Origin: Microtetraspora glauca
Lineage (GTDB): Bacteria > Actinomycetota > Actinomycetes > Streptosporangiales > Streptosporangiaceae
Length of the DNA: 64,000 bases
Assembly (NCBI GenBank): GCA_001570385.1
Contig: BBYL01000041.1
Span: forward strand, 1-64,000
Reading direction: 5' to 3'
The position numbers and the translations under genes were made by a program. Shown in pieces: positions 17,591-26,510 of the stretch. Below the pieces are notes generated by a model. It did not search any database and was not told where the DNA came from. It was given only the letters and a program-made list of their open reading frames with translations. Within the stretch, counting starts at the first letter, position 1. The number at the start of each line of letters is the position of its first letter.

Positions 17591-18637
17591 CTACCAGCGT
17601 CGCTGGACTTCTTCGGCCCACCCGAACAGGTCGCTGACCTCGATCACCGTGCCGTCGTCGGCGACGACGGTTCCGCTGTAGTGCCCGAACGCCTGGTCCT
17701 CCCGGCTGCGCATCAGATAGAGCCGCCGCACGTCGGCCGAGCGGACGTACTCCGGGGTGAAGACCAGGTCCACCCGCTCGCCGGTGATCCGCCAGGGGGC
17801 CATCCAGTCCGAGGTGTCGTAGTGCCAGACCAGCTCCTCGCTGATCTTGTGCAACCGGCCGTCGACGATCAGTCCGTTCTCGACGCTGCCGGTGCCGTCG
17901 GTCCACTTGCCGCCGATCTGGACGGCGATCTCGTGGTCGCCCGCGCGGCCGTAACCCGCCCCCCAGTTCCACACGATGTCGCCCGGCCAGCGGCCCCGCC
18001 CGAGGTCCTGCGTGGCGCGCGCCTCGTCCGGCGAGAACCGGATCCGCCGCCCGTTGACCACGACGGTGCCCTCCGCGGGCCTGCCCACGTCCTTCACGGT
18101 GTACTGGAACCTGCGCGAGGACCAGGGCACCACCACGCTCAGGCTCTCGCGGCCCTCGATCCGGTGCACCAGCAGGTCGGCGTCGAACTCGGGGGAACGC
18201 ACCCGCAGCCGGGTGCCCTCGGCGGTCTCGTCCACCGCGATCCGCACGTCGCCCCTGCCGATCCGTACGCTGCCCTCCCCGCCGCGCGGCGAGAACGCGA
18301 CGCCGCGGCCCGGCACGAGCAGGCTGCGACTGACCACGTCCCGCTGGGTGGTCCGGTCCAGGTACCACGCGGACTCGCCGGCCAGGTAGTCCAGGCTGGA
18401 GGCGCTGAACGCGAAGATGTGCTCGGGCGTGGCGACGCACCAGTAGTCCCAGCGCATCGTGCGGCCCCAGCCGCGGATGTTGGCCCGGTGCAGCGGGGTA
18501 CGGCTCCAGCCGACGGCCTCGGGGTTGAGCCGCCCGTCGGGGCGGCAGAGATCCACCCGGCGGGTGATCTCACGCTCGGCCACCCTGCGGGGGGAGCCGG
18601 TGTTCGCCGGCCTGGCGCTGGCCGTGTTCCCCGTCAT
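17591..18637 (-). CDS. DUF2804 family protein
   Basis: A 348-residue soluble protein with the DUF2804 pattern: ITRRVDLCRPDGRLNPEAVGW near the start, WDYWCVATPEHIFAF, YLAGESAWYLDR, then the Arg/Trp-rich C-terminal region WKITG-like ERVDLVFTP. The fold is predicted to be beta-rich, like lipocalin/AttH-type or carbohydrate-handling sheets, but no activity is known to me. Its ATG overlaps the aldehyde dehydrogenase stop by four bases. Residence in a catabolic operon hints at a role in substrate handling; that is inference. Confidence 0.8.
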   Translation of the reverse strand: MTGNTASARPANTGSPRRVAEREITRRVDLCRPDGRLNPEAVGWSRTPLHRANIRGWGRTMRWDYWCVATPEHIFAFSASSLDYLAGESAWYLDRTTQRDVVSRSLLVPGRGVAFSPRGGEGSVRIGRGDVRIAVDETAEGTRLRVRSPEFDADLLVHRIEGRESLSVVVPWSSRRFQYTVKDVGRPAEGTVVVNGRRIRFSPDEARATQDLGRGRWPGDIVWNWGAGYGRAGDHEIAVQIGGKWTDGTGSVENGLIVDGRLHKISEELVWHYDTSDWMAPWRITGERVDLVFTPEYVRSADVRRLYLMRSREDQAFGHYSGTVVADDGTVIEVSDLFGWAEEVQRRW

Positions 18638-20106
18638 CGGCCCAGCCCCACGCTGACGTACTTGTGCTCCACAAAGTCCTCCACTCCGTGATGGCCGCCC
18701 TCGCGGCCGTACCCGCTGCCCTTGACCCCGCCGAACGGCCCCTGCGGCGGCGCGAGCGGCGCCCCGTTGATCGAGAGGATCCCGAACCGCAGCGCCTCGC
18801 TGACCCGCACCACCCGGGCCAGGTCCCGCGTCCACACGTAGGCCGCCAGGCCGTACGGGGTGGTGTTGGCCCTGGCCACGACGTCATCCTCGGCGTCCCT
18901 GGTGTCCCCGCCGAAGGTGAGCACCGGCGCCAGGGGACCGAACGTCTCCTCCTGGCAGACGAGCATGTCGTCGGTGACTCCGGCCAGGACGGTGGGCGGG
19001 TGGAACCGTCCACCGGGCCCGCCACCCGCCTCACCGCCCGGCTCGCGTGCCGTCACCTGGCGGGCGCCGAGCGCCAGCGCGTCCTCGACGTGCCGCCGCA
19101 CCTTCGCGACCGCCCGCTCGTTGATCAGCGGGCCCATCGTGACGTCGGCGGCACTTCCGTCGCCCACCACGATCGCGTCGGCCAGCCGGGCCAGCTCGGC
19201 GGTGAACTCCTCGGCGACCGACTCGTGCACGTAGATCCGGTTGGGCGAGGTACAGGCCTGGCCGGCGTTCATGAACTTGGCGCGGGCGACCCCCGCGGCC
19301 GCCGCCGCCACGTCCGCGTCCGGGAAGACCAGCACCGGGGCGTGGCCGCCGAGCTCGACGCTGAGCCGCTTCACGTCGTCCGCGCTCTGCCGGATCAGGT
19401 TCTTGCCGACCGCGGTCGAGCCGGTGAACGAGATCTTCCGTACTCGCGGGTCGGCCATGACGACCTCGGAGAACTCCTGCGGCCTGGTCGTGGTGACCAG
19501 GTTGAACACGCCCGGCGGGAACCCCGCGTCCGCCAGGCACGCGGCCACCGCGATCGCCGACATCGGCGTCAGCTCGGACGGCTTGAGCACGACCGTGCAG
19601 CCCGCGGCCAGCGCCGGGCCGAGCTTGCGGGTGACCATCGACACGGGGAAGTTCCACGGGGTGATGCCCGCGACGACGCCCACCGGCTCCGGCAGCACCA
19701 TGATCCTGGTGTCCGCGCTGGTGGACGGGATCGTCTCGCCGTACACGCGGCGCGTCTCCTCGGCGGACCACAGGAGGTGGTCGGCTCCCGCGACCACCTC
19801 TCCGACGGCCTCGCCCAGCGGCTTGCCCTGCTCGGCCGTCAGCGTCGCGCCGATCTCGGGCGCGCGCTCGGCCAGCAGCGCGGCGGCCCGCCGCATGATC
19901 GCGGCGCGCTCGTGGGCGGGCATCGCCCGCCAACCCGGCAGCGCCGAGGCCGCCGCGTCCACCGCCTCGGCGGTGACGTCCGGACCGCAGTCGGCCACCT
20001 CGGCCACCGTCTCGCCGGTGGCCGGGTTGGTGACCGCGAAGGTCTCCGCGGCCGTGTGCCAGCGCCCTCCGACGAGGGCCTTTCCTGTCGTCGTTCCTGT
20101 CTTCAT
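18634..20106 (-). CDS. NAD(P)-dependent aldehyde dehydrogenase, GabD-like
   Basis: A 490-residue ALDH. The general base Glu251 is in ELGGHAP, the nucleophile Cys285 in NAGQACTSPN, and NAD-binding FTGSTAVGKN lies near 228. It is closest in feel to succinate-semialdehyde/alpha-ketoglutarate-semialdehyde dehydrogenases. It would turn an aldehyde, possibly a semialdehyde derived from a dehydrated sugar acid, into a carboxylate. Start ATG (MKTGTTTGKALVGGRW) overlaps the GntR stop by ATGA; the open frame upstream of it is the shadow of the GntR gene. Confidence 0.9.
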   Translation of the reverse strand: MKTGTTTGKALVGGRWHTAAETFAVTNPATGETVAEVADCGPDVTAEAVDAAASALPGWRAMPAHERAAIMRRAAALLAERAPEIGATLTAEQGKPLGEAVGEVVAGADHLLWSAEETRRVYGETIPSTSADTRIMVLPEPVGVVAGITPWNFPVSMVTRKLGPALAAGCTVVLKPSELTPMSAIAVAACLADAGFPPGVFNLVTTTRPQEFSEVVMADPRVRKISFTGSTAVGKNLIRQSADDVKRLSVELGGHAPVLVFPDADVAAAAAGVARAKFMNAGQACTSPNRIYVHESVAEEFTAELARLADAIVVGDGSAADVTMGPLINERAVAKVRRHVEDALALGARQVTAREPGGEAGGGPGGRFHPPTVLAGVTDDMLVCQEETFGPLAPVLTFGGDTRDAEDDVVARANTTPYGLAAYVWTRDLARVVRVSEALRFGILSINGAPLAPPQGPFGGVKGSGYGREGGHHGVEDFVEHKYVSVGLGR

Positions 20107-20777
20107 CGATTTCCGTCCATAGCGTGGATCAGGGCGTCCATGGCGGCCATCTCGTGGGCGTGCTGCAGCTCGCTCGCGCGGGCGATGTCCCCGGCGACGA
20201 GTGCGTCCCTTATGGCCATGTGCTCGGCGTGGGAGTGCGGCAGCCGCCATGGGACCAGGCGGAAGCCGCGCTGCGCCGTCTCGGTCTTCGCCCACAGCCC
20301 CTGCAGCATCCGGTGCACGATCCGGGACTCCTCCGTGTCGCACAGGAGCGAGTGGTAGCGCCGGTTCAGCCGGGCGAACGCCGCGACGTCGCCGTCCGCG
20401 ATCGCGCGCGCCGAGGCGGTGAGGACCTCGTCGACCGCGACCAGACGCGCTCCGTTGAGGGGGGCCGCGTGCAGTTCCAGCGCGAGCGAGGTGAGCGCGG
20501 CGCGGATGCTGTACAGCTCCCGCACGTTGGCCACCGTGAACTCGGCGACAACGGCGCCGATGTGCGGGCGCTCCACCAGCCACTCTTCCGAGACGAGCTG
20601 CTTGATGGCCTCGCGTACGGGGGTGTCGCTGACCCCCACGGCCTCGGCCACCACCCTCGTGATGATCTTCGTCCCGGGAGGCGTCTGGCCCGACATGATC
20701 ATCTGCTTGATGTGCTCGGCGGCGAGCTCCGCCTTGGTCCGGAACGGCCGGTCCGGCGCGAGGAACGTTTCCGTCAT
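20103..20777 (-). CDS. GntR/FCD family regulator
   Basis: A 224-residue repressor of the FadR subfamily. The N-terminal winged helix (KAELAAEHIKQMIMSG, then TRVVAEAVGVSDTPVREAIKQL) is followed by an all-helical FCD ligand domain whose metal-binding His residues (RRYHSLL, HAEHMAI) are visible. The ATG chosen has AGGAG eleven bases upstream; a GTG four codons earlier is an alternative. It is embedded inside the operon it likely controls. The ATTCTATAGAAT palindrome in the operon promoter has the right form for an FCD-type GntR site. Confidence 0.88.
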   Translation of the reverse strand: MTETFLAPDRPFRTKAELAAEHIKQMIMSGQTPPGTKIITRVVAEAVGVSDTPVREAIKQLVSEEWLVERPHIGAVVAEFTVANVRELYSIRAALTSLALELHAAPLNGARLVAVDEVLTASARAIADGDVAAFARLNRRYHSLLCDTEESRIVHRMLQGLWAKTETAQRGFRLVPWRLPHSHAEHMAIRDALVAGDIARASELQHAHEMAAMDALIHAMDGNR

Positions 20778-20792
20778 CGTTTGCGACACTCC

Positions 20793-21953
20793 TCAGACCC
20801 GTAGGACGGTCAGCGGTTCGATCACCGCGTGGTCCAGCTCTACACCCAGACCCGGACCCTCCGGAACGGTCACGAAGCCCGTGGAATCAGGCAGAAGTGG
20901 CTTGGTGAGCATCACGTGGAACACTTCCGGCACGATCACCGGCGGATCGTACGGATACTCCAGCCAGTCGCAGGTGGGCAGCGAGGCGGAAAGGTGCAGA
21001 TTGCCCGCCACGCCGAGCCCGGTCGCCCACGCGTGCGGGACGACCCGGCGCTGCCGCGCCGCCGCCATCGCGCCGAAGTCGCGCAGCGCGGCGATGTCCT
21101 CGCTCTCGTTGGCGTCCGGCTGGTAGATGGTGAAGCAGTCGTCCTCCAGCAGGCGGACCAGCTGGCCGATGCCCCGGTTGTGCTCGCCTCCCGCGATCGG
21201 GAGGGGCGACCGCGCCGTCAGCTCGCGCAGCGCCCGGTAGTCGTGCCGGGGCAGCGGCTCCTCCAGCCAGGCGACGCCGAGATCGGCCAGTTCCCTGGCG
21301 GTGGTGAGCGCCCGGTCGAAGTCCCACATCAGGCGGCTGCCGTCCGGCCGGTAGCGCCAGCGCGCGGCGGCCTGGTTGGCGTCCACCATGATCGCGATGT
21401 CGGGGCCGACGGCCTCGCGGACCGCGGCGACCTGAGCGATGTCCTCGGCCACCGTGTCCGCGTGGACCCGCAGCTTGAGCCCGGTGAAGCCCTCGGACAC
21501 CACGAGCAGCGCGTCCTCGACCCGCTGCTCCGGGCCGCGTACCTCGCCGAAGCTGGCGTAGGCGCGGATCCGGTCGGTGTGCCCGCCCCACAGCTTGTGG
21601 AGCGGACGCCCGCAGGCCTTGCCCACGGCGTCCCAGACGGCCACGCCGACCACCCACGGGCGGGGGAAGACGTACTCCGCGACGTAGCGGAGATGGTTGG
21701 CGATGTGCTGGGTGGCGAACAGGTCCATCCCGACCAGCCGGGGCCGGATCCAGCCCCTGATCGTCTCCAGGAGCAGCGGCCCGGTCGAGTGGCCCATGTC
21801 GCCGCCGGACACGCCGACGACCCCCTCGTCCGTCTCGACCTCGACGATCACCGCCGACATGCTGCGGTGCGCGCCTTCCGGTGCCCAGGAGGGGACGAAG
21901 GGACGTGGATAGGGCAGCTCGATGAGCCGTGCCCGAACGTCGCGGATCCTCAT
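20793..21953 (-). CDS. Enolase-superfamily (mandelate racemase/MLE) enzyme
   Basis: A 386-residue acid-sugar dehydratase or racemase. The N-terminal capping domain (1-125) contains a mobile loop; the barrel carries Lys160-x-Arg162 (GLKLRV), Mg ligands Asp191 (VDANQA), Glu231 (WLEEP) and Glu257 (GGEHN), and the dyad Asp280 (QPD) and His307 (PHAWA). This is the mandelate-racemase subgroup layout that dehydrates sugar acids; KxR in place of KxK is notable. The substrate is probably the imported sugar acid of this operon. The ATG overlaps the permease stop by four bases. Confidence 0.88.
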   Translation of the reverse strand: MRIRDVRARLIELPYPRPFVPSWAPEGAHRSMSAVIVEVETDEGVVGVSGGDMGHSTGPLLLETIRGWIRPRLVGMDLFATQHIANHLRYVAEYVFPRPWVVGVAVWDAVGKACGRPLHKLWGGHTDRIRAYASFGEVRGPEQRVEDALLVVSEGFTGLKLRVHADTVAEDIAQVAAVREAVGPDIAIMVDANQAAARWRYRPDGSRLMWDFDRALTTARELADLGVAWLEEPLPRHDYRALRELTARSPLPIAGGEHNRGIGQLVRLLEDDCFTIYQPDANESEDIAALRDFGAMAAARQRRVVPHAWATGLGVAGNLHLSASLPTCDWLEYPYDPPVIVPEVFHVMLTKPLLPDSTGFVTVPEGPGLGVELDHAVIEPLTVLRV

Positions 21954-22783
21954 CCCTTCGTCGCTCCGTCCGCGAGACCCTTGACGAGGTACTTCTGCAC
22001 CGCCAGCGCGAAGATCACCACAGGGAGCACGGTGAGCACGCCCACGGCCGCCAGCGGGCCCCACAGGCCGCCGTTCTCGGTGTCGGCCGCGATGCCGGCG
22101 ATGGCCACGGGGATGGTGACCGCCCTGTCGTTGGTGAGGATCAGCGCGAAGAGCAGTTCCTCCCAGGCGAGGATGATGCAGTAGATCATCGTGGAGATGA
22201 GCCCGGGAAGGCTGCACGGCACGATGATGCGGAAGAAGGCGCCGAACCGGCTGCAGCCGTCCAGCATCGCGGCCTCCTCCAGCTCCTTCGGCAGGCCGCG
22301 GAAGAACGCCCGCATCAGCCAGACCACGTACGGCACCAGGAACGTCACGTAGGCGAGGATCACGGTGATGTACTGGTCGGTCAGGCCGAGCCGCCGCGCC
22401 ACCAGGAACATCGGCACGACCAGCGCGATCGGCGGCACCGCGCGGGACGCGAGGATGAGCCCGGCCATGACGCCGGCGCCCCGCATGCGCAGCCGGGTCA
22501 GCGCGTACCCGGCCATCGCGCCGGCGACCATCGAGATGATCGCGGAGCCGGCCGCCACGATGACGGTGTTCACCATGCGCGGCAGGATCCGCGCCTGGTG
22601 GAAGTAGCTGGTGTAGTTGTCGAAGGTCAGCTCGCTGAACCAGCGCGGCGGCACCGTGAAGATGTCGCGCGGCAGCTTGAACGAGATGCTGGCCATGTAG
22701 ATCACTGGGAAGAGGAAGACGAGCGTGGCCAGGATCGCCCCGCCGATCGCCGCCGCCCGTCCCAGGCGGCTGCTGCTCACCAT
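21950..22783 (-). CDS. Carbohydrate ABC transporter permease (MalG-like)
   Basis: A 277-residue inner-membrane protein with six predicted transmembrane helices and the EAA loop (EEAAMLDGCSRFGAFF) that docks the ATPase. Family CUT1, second permease. It works with the upstream permease and lipoprotein; no ATPase gene is in the operon, so a shared MsiK-type ATPase is expected, as is common in actinobacteria. It overlaps the upstream permease gene by 7 bp. Confidence 0.92.
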   Translation of the reverse strand: MVSSSRLGRAAAIGGAILATLVFLFPVIYMASISFKLPRDIFTVPPRWFSELTFDNYTSYFHQARILPRMVNTVIVAAGSAIISMVAGAMAGYALTRLRMRGAGVMAGLILASRAVPPIALVVPMFLVARRLGLTDQYITVILAYVTFLVPYVVWLMRAFFRGLPKELEEAAMLDGCSRFGAFFRIIVPCSLPGLISTMIYCIILAWEELLFALILTNDRAVTIPVAIAGIAADTENGGLWGPLAAVGVLTVLPVVIFALAVQKYLVKGLADGATKG

Positions 22784-23736
22784 CGGTTCTCCAGATAACG
22801 GCTCAGGCGGAACAGGAAGAAGGTGATGATCATGGTGATGATCAGCACGATGGTCGCCATGGACGACGCCGACCCGAACTCCAGCCCCCGGAACCCCTTC
22901 TCATAGATGTAGAGGTTCACCACGTCGGTCGCCTGTCCGGGACCGCCCTTCGTGGCCGCGAGCGCGATGTCGAACATCTTGACCGCGCCCAGCCAGCGGA
23001 CGACGAAGGCCGCCGCGATCACGGGGACCAGCAGCGGCAGCGTGACGTGCCGCAGCGTCTGCCAGCGCGACGCGCCGTCCGACCTGGCCGCCTCGTACAC
23101 GTCGGACGGCAGGGCCATGATGCCCGCCGACGCGACCAGGACGATGAACGGCGTCCAGCGCCAGCTGTCGATCAGGATGAGGCTGACCATGGCGAGTGTG
23201 GGGTCGCCGATCCACTCGATCGGCCCGATCCCCACCAGTCCGAGGGCGTAGTTGACCACGCCCCACAGCGGGTCGAGCAGCATCCGCCAGACGCCGCCCG
23301 CGACGACGGGGGCGACCACCATCGGGATCAGGAACAGCGCGCGCAGCACGCCCCGTCCGCGCCACTCCACATTGAGGAGGAACGCGATGGCGAAACCGAG
23401 GATGAGCTGCACCGGCAGGGCGATCACCAGGTAGATCCCGGTGACCTTGAGCGACTGCAGGAATCCGGGGTCGTGGATCACCGCCTCGTAGTTCTTCAAC
23501 CCGATCCAGTCACCCGGCTGGAAGGTCGAGAGGTCGAAGTCGGAGAAGCTCACCCAGACCGTGTAGATGATGGGGTAGAGGAGCATGCCGGCGAGCAGGA
23601 CGATCGCGGGCGTGAGGAACAGCCACGCCGTGCCCGGCTCACCGAGGCGCACCTTCCGCGCCCGTGGAGGACCCCCGGAGCCCCGGGTGGGGCCGGAGGC
23701 CCCCACCCGGGACGACGAGGTGCGGACAGCACTCAC
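22777..23736 (-). CDS. Carbohydrate ABC transporter permease (MalF-like)
   Basis: A 319-residue CUT1 permease: a cytoplasmic Ser/Arg-rich N-terminus (1-35), six transmembrane helices starting at WLFLTPAIVLLAGMLLYP, and the EAA loop YEAARSDGASRWQTLRHVTL. The GTG start overlaps the TGA of the binding-protein gene (GTGA). It pairs with the MalG-like permease that follows. Confidence 0.92.
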   Translation of the reverse strand: MSAVRTSSSRVGASGPTRGSGGPPRARKVRLGEPGTAWLFLTPAIVLLAGMLLYPIIYTVWVSFSDFDLSTFQPGDWIGLKNYEAVIHDPGFLQSLKVTGIYLVIALPVQLILGFAIAFLLNVEWRGRGVLRALFLIPMVVAPVVAGGVWRMLLDPLWGVVNYALGLVGIGPIEWIGDPTLAMVSLILIDSWRWTPFIVLVASAGIMALPSDVYEAARSDGASRWQTLRHVTLPLLVPVIAAAFVVRWLGAVKMFDIALAATKGGPGQATDVVNLYIYEKGFRGLEFGSASSMATIVLIITMIITFFLFRLSRYLENRW

Positions 23737-25097
23737 TGCTGGTAGCCCTTGGACTTCAGCAGCGCGGAGATGTCGGTGGCCGCCTGGTGGACCGCCTCCT
23801 GGGCCGTGGCCTGGCCGGAGATGGCCCGGCTGGTCTGCAGGGCGAGGATCTGCTGTACGGCGTCGGACTCGGGCAGACGCGGGCGCCACATCTCGCCCTT
23901 GGCGATCGCGTCGTAGCCCGCCGAGATCGCGGTGTAGACCGGCTTCAGCCACGGCGCCGGCGGCGTGCCGTTCAGGGTGGAGTTACGCGCGGGGAAGGTG
24001 CCCAGGTTCGCGCCGACCCACTGCTCTCCCTCCTTGGAGGTCGTCCACTGCAGGAACGTCCACGCGGCGGCCTGGTGCGTCGACTTCTTCGCCACGCCCG
24101 CCGTCCAGATGCCGCGGTGCGCACCGGGGCCGGTGCTGCCGGCCGGCAGCGTGGTGATCCCGACCTCGTCCTCCTTGAGGGTGGTGGTCGTGGTGTCGAT
24201 GGCCGTGCCCTTGTAGACGCTGCCCCACATGAACATCGTGGCGACCTTGCCCTGGCGGAACGCCTCCAGCGGCTCGTTGAACTGGTACGTGGCCGCACCG
24301 GGCGGGGCGTACTTCAGCATGTCGACCTGCGTCTGCAGCGCCTTGACGCCGGTCTCGTTGTCGAACTGGACCTTCAGGTTCTCGTCCAGCAGCTTGCCGC
24401 CGTTCGAGTTCAGCGCGGTCTGCCAGATCGTGGGCGTCAGCGGGTCCTTGGTGAAGTAGGTGCCCACCGCCCAGGCGTCGGTCTTGCCGTCGCCGTCGGT
24501 GTCCTGGACGAGCTTGGCCGCGTCCTTGAAGTACTGGTCCCAGGTCGTCGCCGTCGTCGGCTCGTCGACCTTGGCCTTCTTGTACAGCGAGCGGTTGTAG
24601 AACATCAGCAGCAGGTTCGAGCGGACCGGCACGCCGTACTGGTGGCCGTCCCACTCGCCGGCGGCCAGCGCCGCGGAGTTGATGTCGTCCCAGTCGTAGT
24701 TCGCGTCGGCGAACTTCGTGAGGTCGGTCTTCAGGTCGACCAGGCCGCCGGTCTTGGCGAGCTGCGGCATCCAGGGGTCGTCACCGAGCACGATGTCGTA
24801 CGTGGCGGTGGGGCTGGTCAGCTCCAGCATCGACTTGGCGAGCTGGTCGTTGTACGGCACGCCGTCCACGGTGACCTTGATGTTCGGGTACTTCTTGTTG
24901 AACTCGGGGACGAGCTGGTCCTGCCACTGCTTGGCGAAGGCGTCGTTGGCGAGGACCCGGATCGAGACCGGGTTCTGCGCTGTGCCCAGCCCGCCGCCAT
25001 CGGCGGCGGGGGCGTCGTCGCCGCCGGACGAGCCGCAGGCGGTGACGGTGAGGCTGAAGACGGCGGCGGCCGCCGCCAGCCGGAGATAACGGCGCAT
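23733..25097 (-). CDS. Sugar ABC transporter substrate-binding lipoprotein
   Basis: A 454-residue family-1 extracellular binding protein. The signal peptide ends in lipobox VTAC with lipidated Cys21. The mature part shows typical elements (WPWMPQLAKTGGLVDL-like DPWMPQLAKTGGLVDL, YGVPVRSNLLLMFYN, TFLQWTTSKEG). It would capture an extracellular sugar or oligosaccharide for the two permeases. The ATG chosen has AGGAG nine bases upstream; a TTG six codons earlier is unlikely. It lies 72 bp after the dehydrogenase gene, the largest gap in the operon. Confidence 0.92.
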   Translation of the reverse strand: MRRYLRLAAAAAVFSLTVTACGSSGGDDAPAADGGGLGTAQNPVSIRVLANDAFAKQWQDQLVPEFNKKYPNIKVTVDGVPYNDQLAKSMLELTSPTATYDIVLGDDPWMPQLAKTGGLVDLKTDLTKFADANYDWDDINSAALAAGEWDGHQYGVPVRSNLLLMFYNRSLYKKAKVDEPTTATTWDQYFKDAAKLVQDTDGDGKTDAWAVGTYFTKDPLTPTIWQTALNSNGGKLLDENLKVQFDNETGVKALQTQVDMLKYAPPGAATYQFNEPLEAFRQGKVATMFMWGSVYKGTAIDTTTTTLKEDEVGITTLPAGSTGPGAHRGIWTAGVAKKSTHQAAAWTFLQWTTSKEGEQWVGANLGTFPARNSTLNGTPPAPWLKPVYTAISAGYDAIAKGEMWRPRLPESDAVQQILALQTSRAISGQATAQEAVHQAATDISALLKSKGYQQ

Positions 25098-25169
25098 GGC
25101 CGGTTCTCCTCTCAAGGGGGTTGTACGGAATTAAGGGGAGTTACATGGAGCAGGGGACGGGGGAGAGAC

Positions 25170-26300
25170 TCAGGCCCAGGGATCGATCGCGAGCTTGACG
25201 ATGTCCCGGCCGTCGAGGGAGAAGCCGCCGCCGAGCGCGGTGAGCGCTTCGCCCACCCGCTCCAGGGGCACGCGATGGCTGACCACACGGTCGTACGGCC
25301 AGCCGCCGCGCTCCAGGATGAGCAGCGCGTCGTGGTATCTGCGCTGCATGTCGGGGCCGGCGCCGTAGACGCCGGCGATGGTGATGTCACGCTTCAGGAG
25401 GTCGCTGAAGGGGTTGAACGGAACCGTTCCCCGGTCGGTGAAGTTGCCCAGCTCGGCCAGGACGCCGCCGTCGGCCACCAGCCCGATGGCCTCCATGAAG
25501 GCGTGCGGCGAACCGCTCGCGCCCACCACGCAGTCGGCGCCGGGCGCGTCCAGCGCGTCGAACACCGCGCGCCGCCGCTCGTCGACGTCGCCCACCTCGG
25601 CGATGTCCACCACGGCGTCGGCTCCCAGCGCCTTCGCCAGCTCCAGCCGGGCCCGGGGAGCGCCGACCGCGACGACCCGTGAGGCTCCGGCGGCGCGGGC
25701 GGCGACCACGGCCATCAGTCCGATCGCGCCCACGCCCTGCACGACGACGGTCGAGCCGAGGCGGACCCCGCCGCGCTCGATCCCGTGCAGCGCGACCGAC
25801 ATCGGTTCCTGGAGCACCGCGACCTCGGGCCGCAGGTCCGTACGGTAGAACACGGTGCCGGTGTTGGCGGCGTGCAGGTACTCGGCGAACCCGCCCGTCA
25901 GGTGGGGCGGGTTCGTCACCGGGGACTTGAAGCCGTAGGAGGGGCGGCGGTCCGGGCAGTTCGCGGGGCGGTGCCGCACCTGGCACTGGTAGCAGTGGCC
26001 GCAGCTGGCCGCGGGGAAGACGCCGACGCGGTCGCCGACGGTGACGGGACGGCCGTGGTGGTCGGTCGTCACTCCCTCGCCGAGCGCGGCGACGGTGCCG
26101 ACGATCTCGTGTCCCAGCAGCGCCGGGAAGGCGATGCTGGGCAGGCGCCCCTGGTAGACGTGCGCGTCGGTGCCGCAGACGCCGCACAGCTCCAGCTTGA
26201 GCACGAACTCGCCGGGGCCGGGTTCGGGAACCTCGTAGGAGCGGATCTCCACCTCGCCAGCGGCGTCAAGGACGATCGCTGCGCGCGAAGTGGTGCTCAT
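25170..26300 (-). CDS. Zinc-dependent alcohol dehydrogenase (MDR family)
   Basis: A 376-residue sorbitol/threonine-dehydrogenase-like enzyme. Catalytic zinc ligands: Cys42 (CGVCGTDAH), His64-Glu65 (GHE). Structural zinc Cys 100, 103, 106 and 115. The NAD site is VVQGVGAIGLMAV near 188. It would oxidise a polyol or sugar alcohol with NAD. It is the first gene of the long operon, with GGAGGA five bases before the ATG; that ribosome site lies inside one arm of a 13-bp palindrome. Confidence 0.9.
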   Translation of the reverse strand: MSTTSRAAIVLDAAGEVEIRSYEVPEPGPGEFVLKLELCGVCGTDAHVYQGRLPSIAFPALLGHEIVGTVAALGEGVTTDHHGRPVTVGDRVGVFPAASCGHCYQCQVRHRPANCPDRRPSYGFKSPVTNPPHLTGGFAEYLHAANTGTVFYRTDLRPEVAVLQEPMSVALHGIERGGVRLGSTVVVQGVGAIGLMAVVAARAAGASRVVAVGAPRARLELAKALGADAVVDIAEVGDVDERRRAVFDALDAPGADCVVGASGSPHAFMEAIGLVADGGVLAELGNFTDRGTVPFNPFSDLLKRDITIAGVYGAGPDMQRRYHDALLILERGGWPYDRVVSHRVPLERVGEALTALGGGFSLDGRDIVKLAIDPWA

Positions 26301-26305
26301 CCGGG

Positions 26306-26340
26306 TCCTCCATATTCTGGATTCTATAGAATATGGAGGA
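26306..26340 (-). promoter_or_regulatory. Nested palindrome over operon start and ribosome site
   Basis: TCCTCCATATTCT and AGAATATGGAGGA form a perfect 13-bp inverted repeat with a 9-bp spacer. Nested off-centre in it is the perfect 12-bp palindrome ATTCTATAGAAT (26321-26332). Read on the minus strand, the promoter-distal arm contains the GGAGGA ribosome site. It is either a repressor operator for the internal GntR protein, an mRNA hairpin hiding the ribosome site, or both. Confidence 0.75.
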
Positions 26341-26341
26341 G

Positions 26342-26371
26342 ACCATACGGGTCCCCCGCAATATCGGTCAA
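26342..26371 (-). promoter_or_regulatory. Predicted promoter of the catabolic operon
   Basis: On the minus strand, TTGACC (26371-26366), an 18-nt spacer, and TATGGT (26347-26342) give good -35/-10 elements. They place the transcription start around 26335, at the edge of the palindrome. Confidence 0.55.
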
Positions 26372-26398
26372 CCAGGACGTTAGGTCTGTTACCGATAT
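26361..26398. promoter_or_regulatory. Second inverted repeat at the -35 region
   Basis: ATATCGGT and ACCGATAT, perfect 8-bp arms 22 bp apart, so their centres lie three helical turns apart. The left arm overlaps the -35 element. It is a candidate site for a second regulator. Confidence 0.45.
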
Positions 26399-26510
26399 GT
26401 TTCGTCCATAGGTTGCCATGCGCTGACCTGGGGCTCGCACCCGGGAGCGGCCCCTCAGTCCTGTCGCAGACCCACCCTCAGGCCCGCTTCAGGCCGGTTC
26501 GCGCCGCCTG

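Noticed and set aside
15916..18691. Large plus-strand open frames opposite glpD and DUF2804
   Set aside because: They are codon-bias shadows (His/Arg/Gly/Ala-rich) of clear minus-strand genes.
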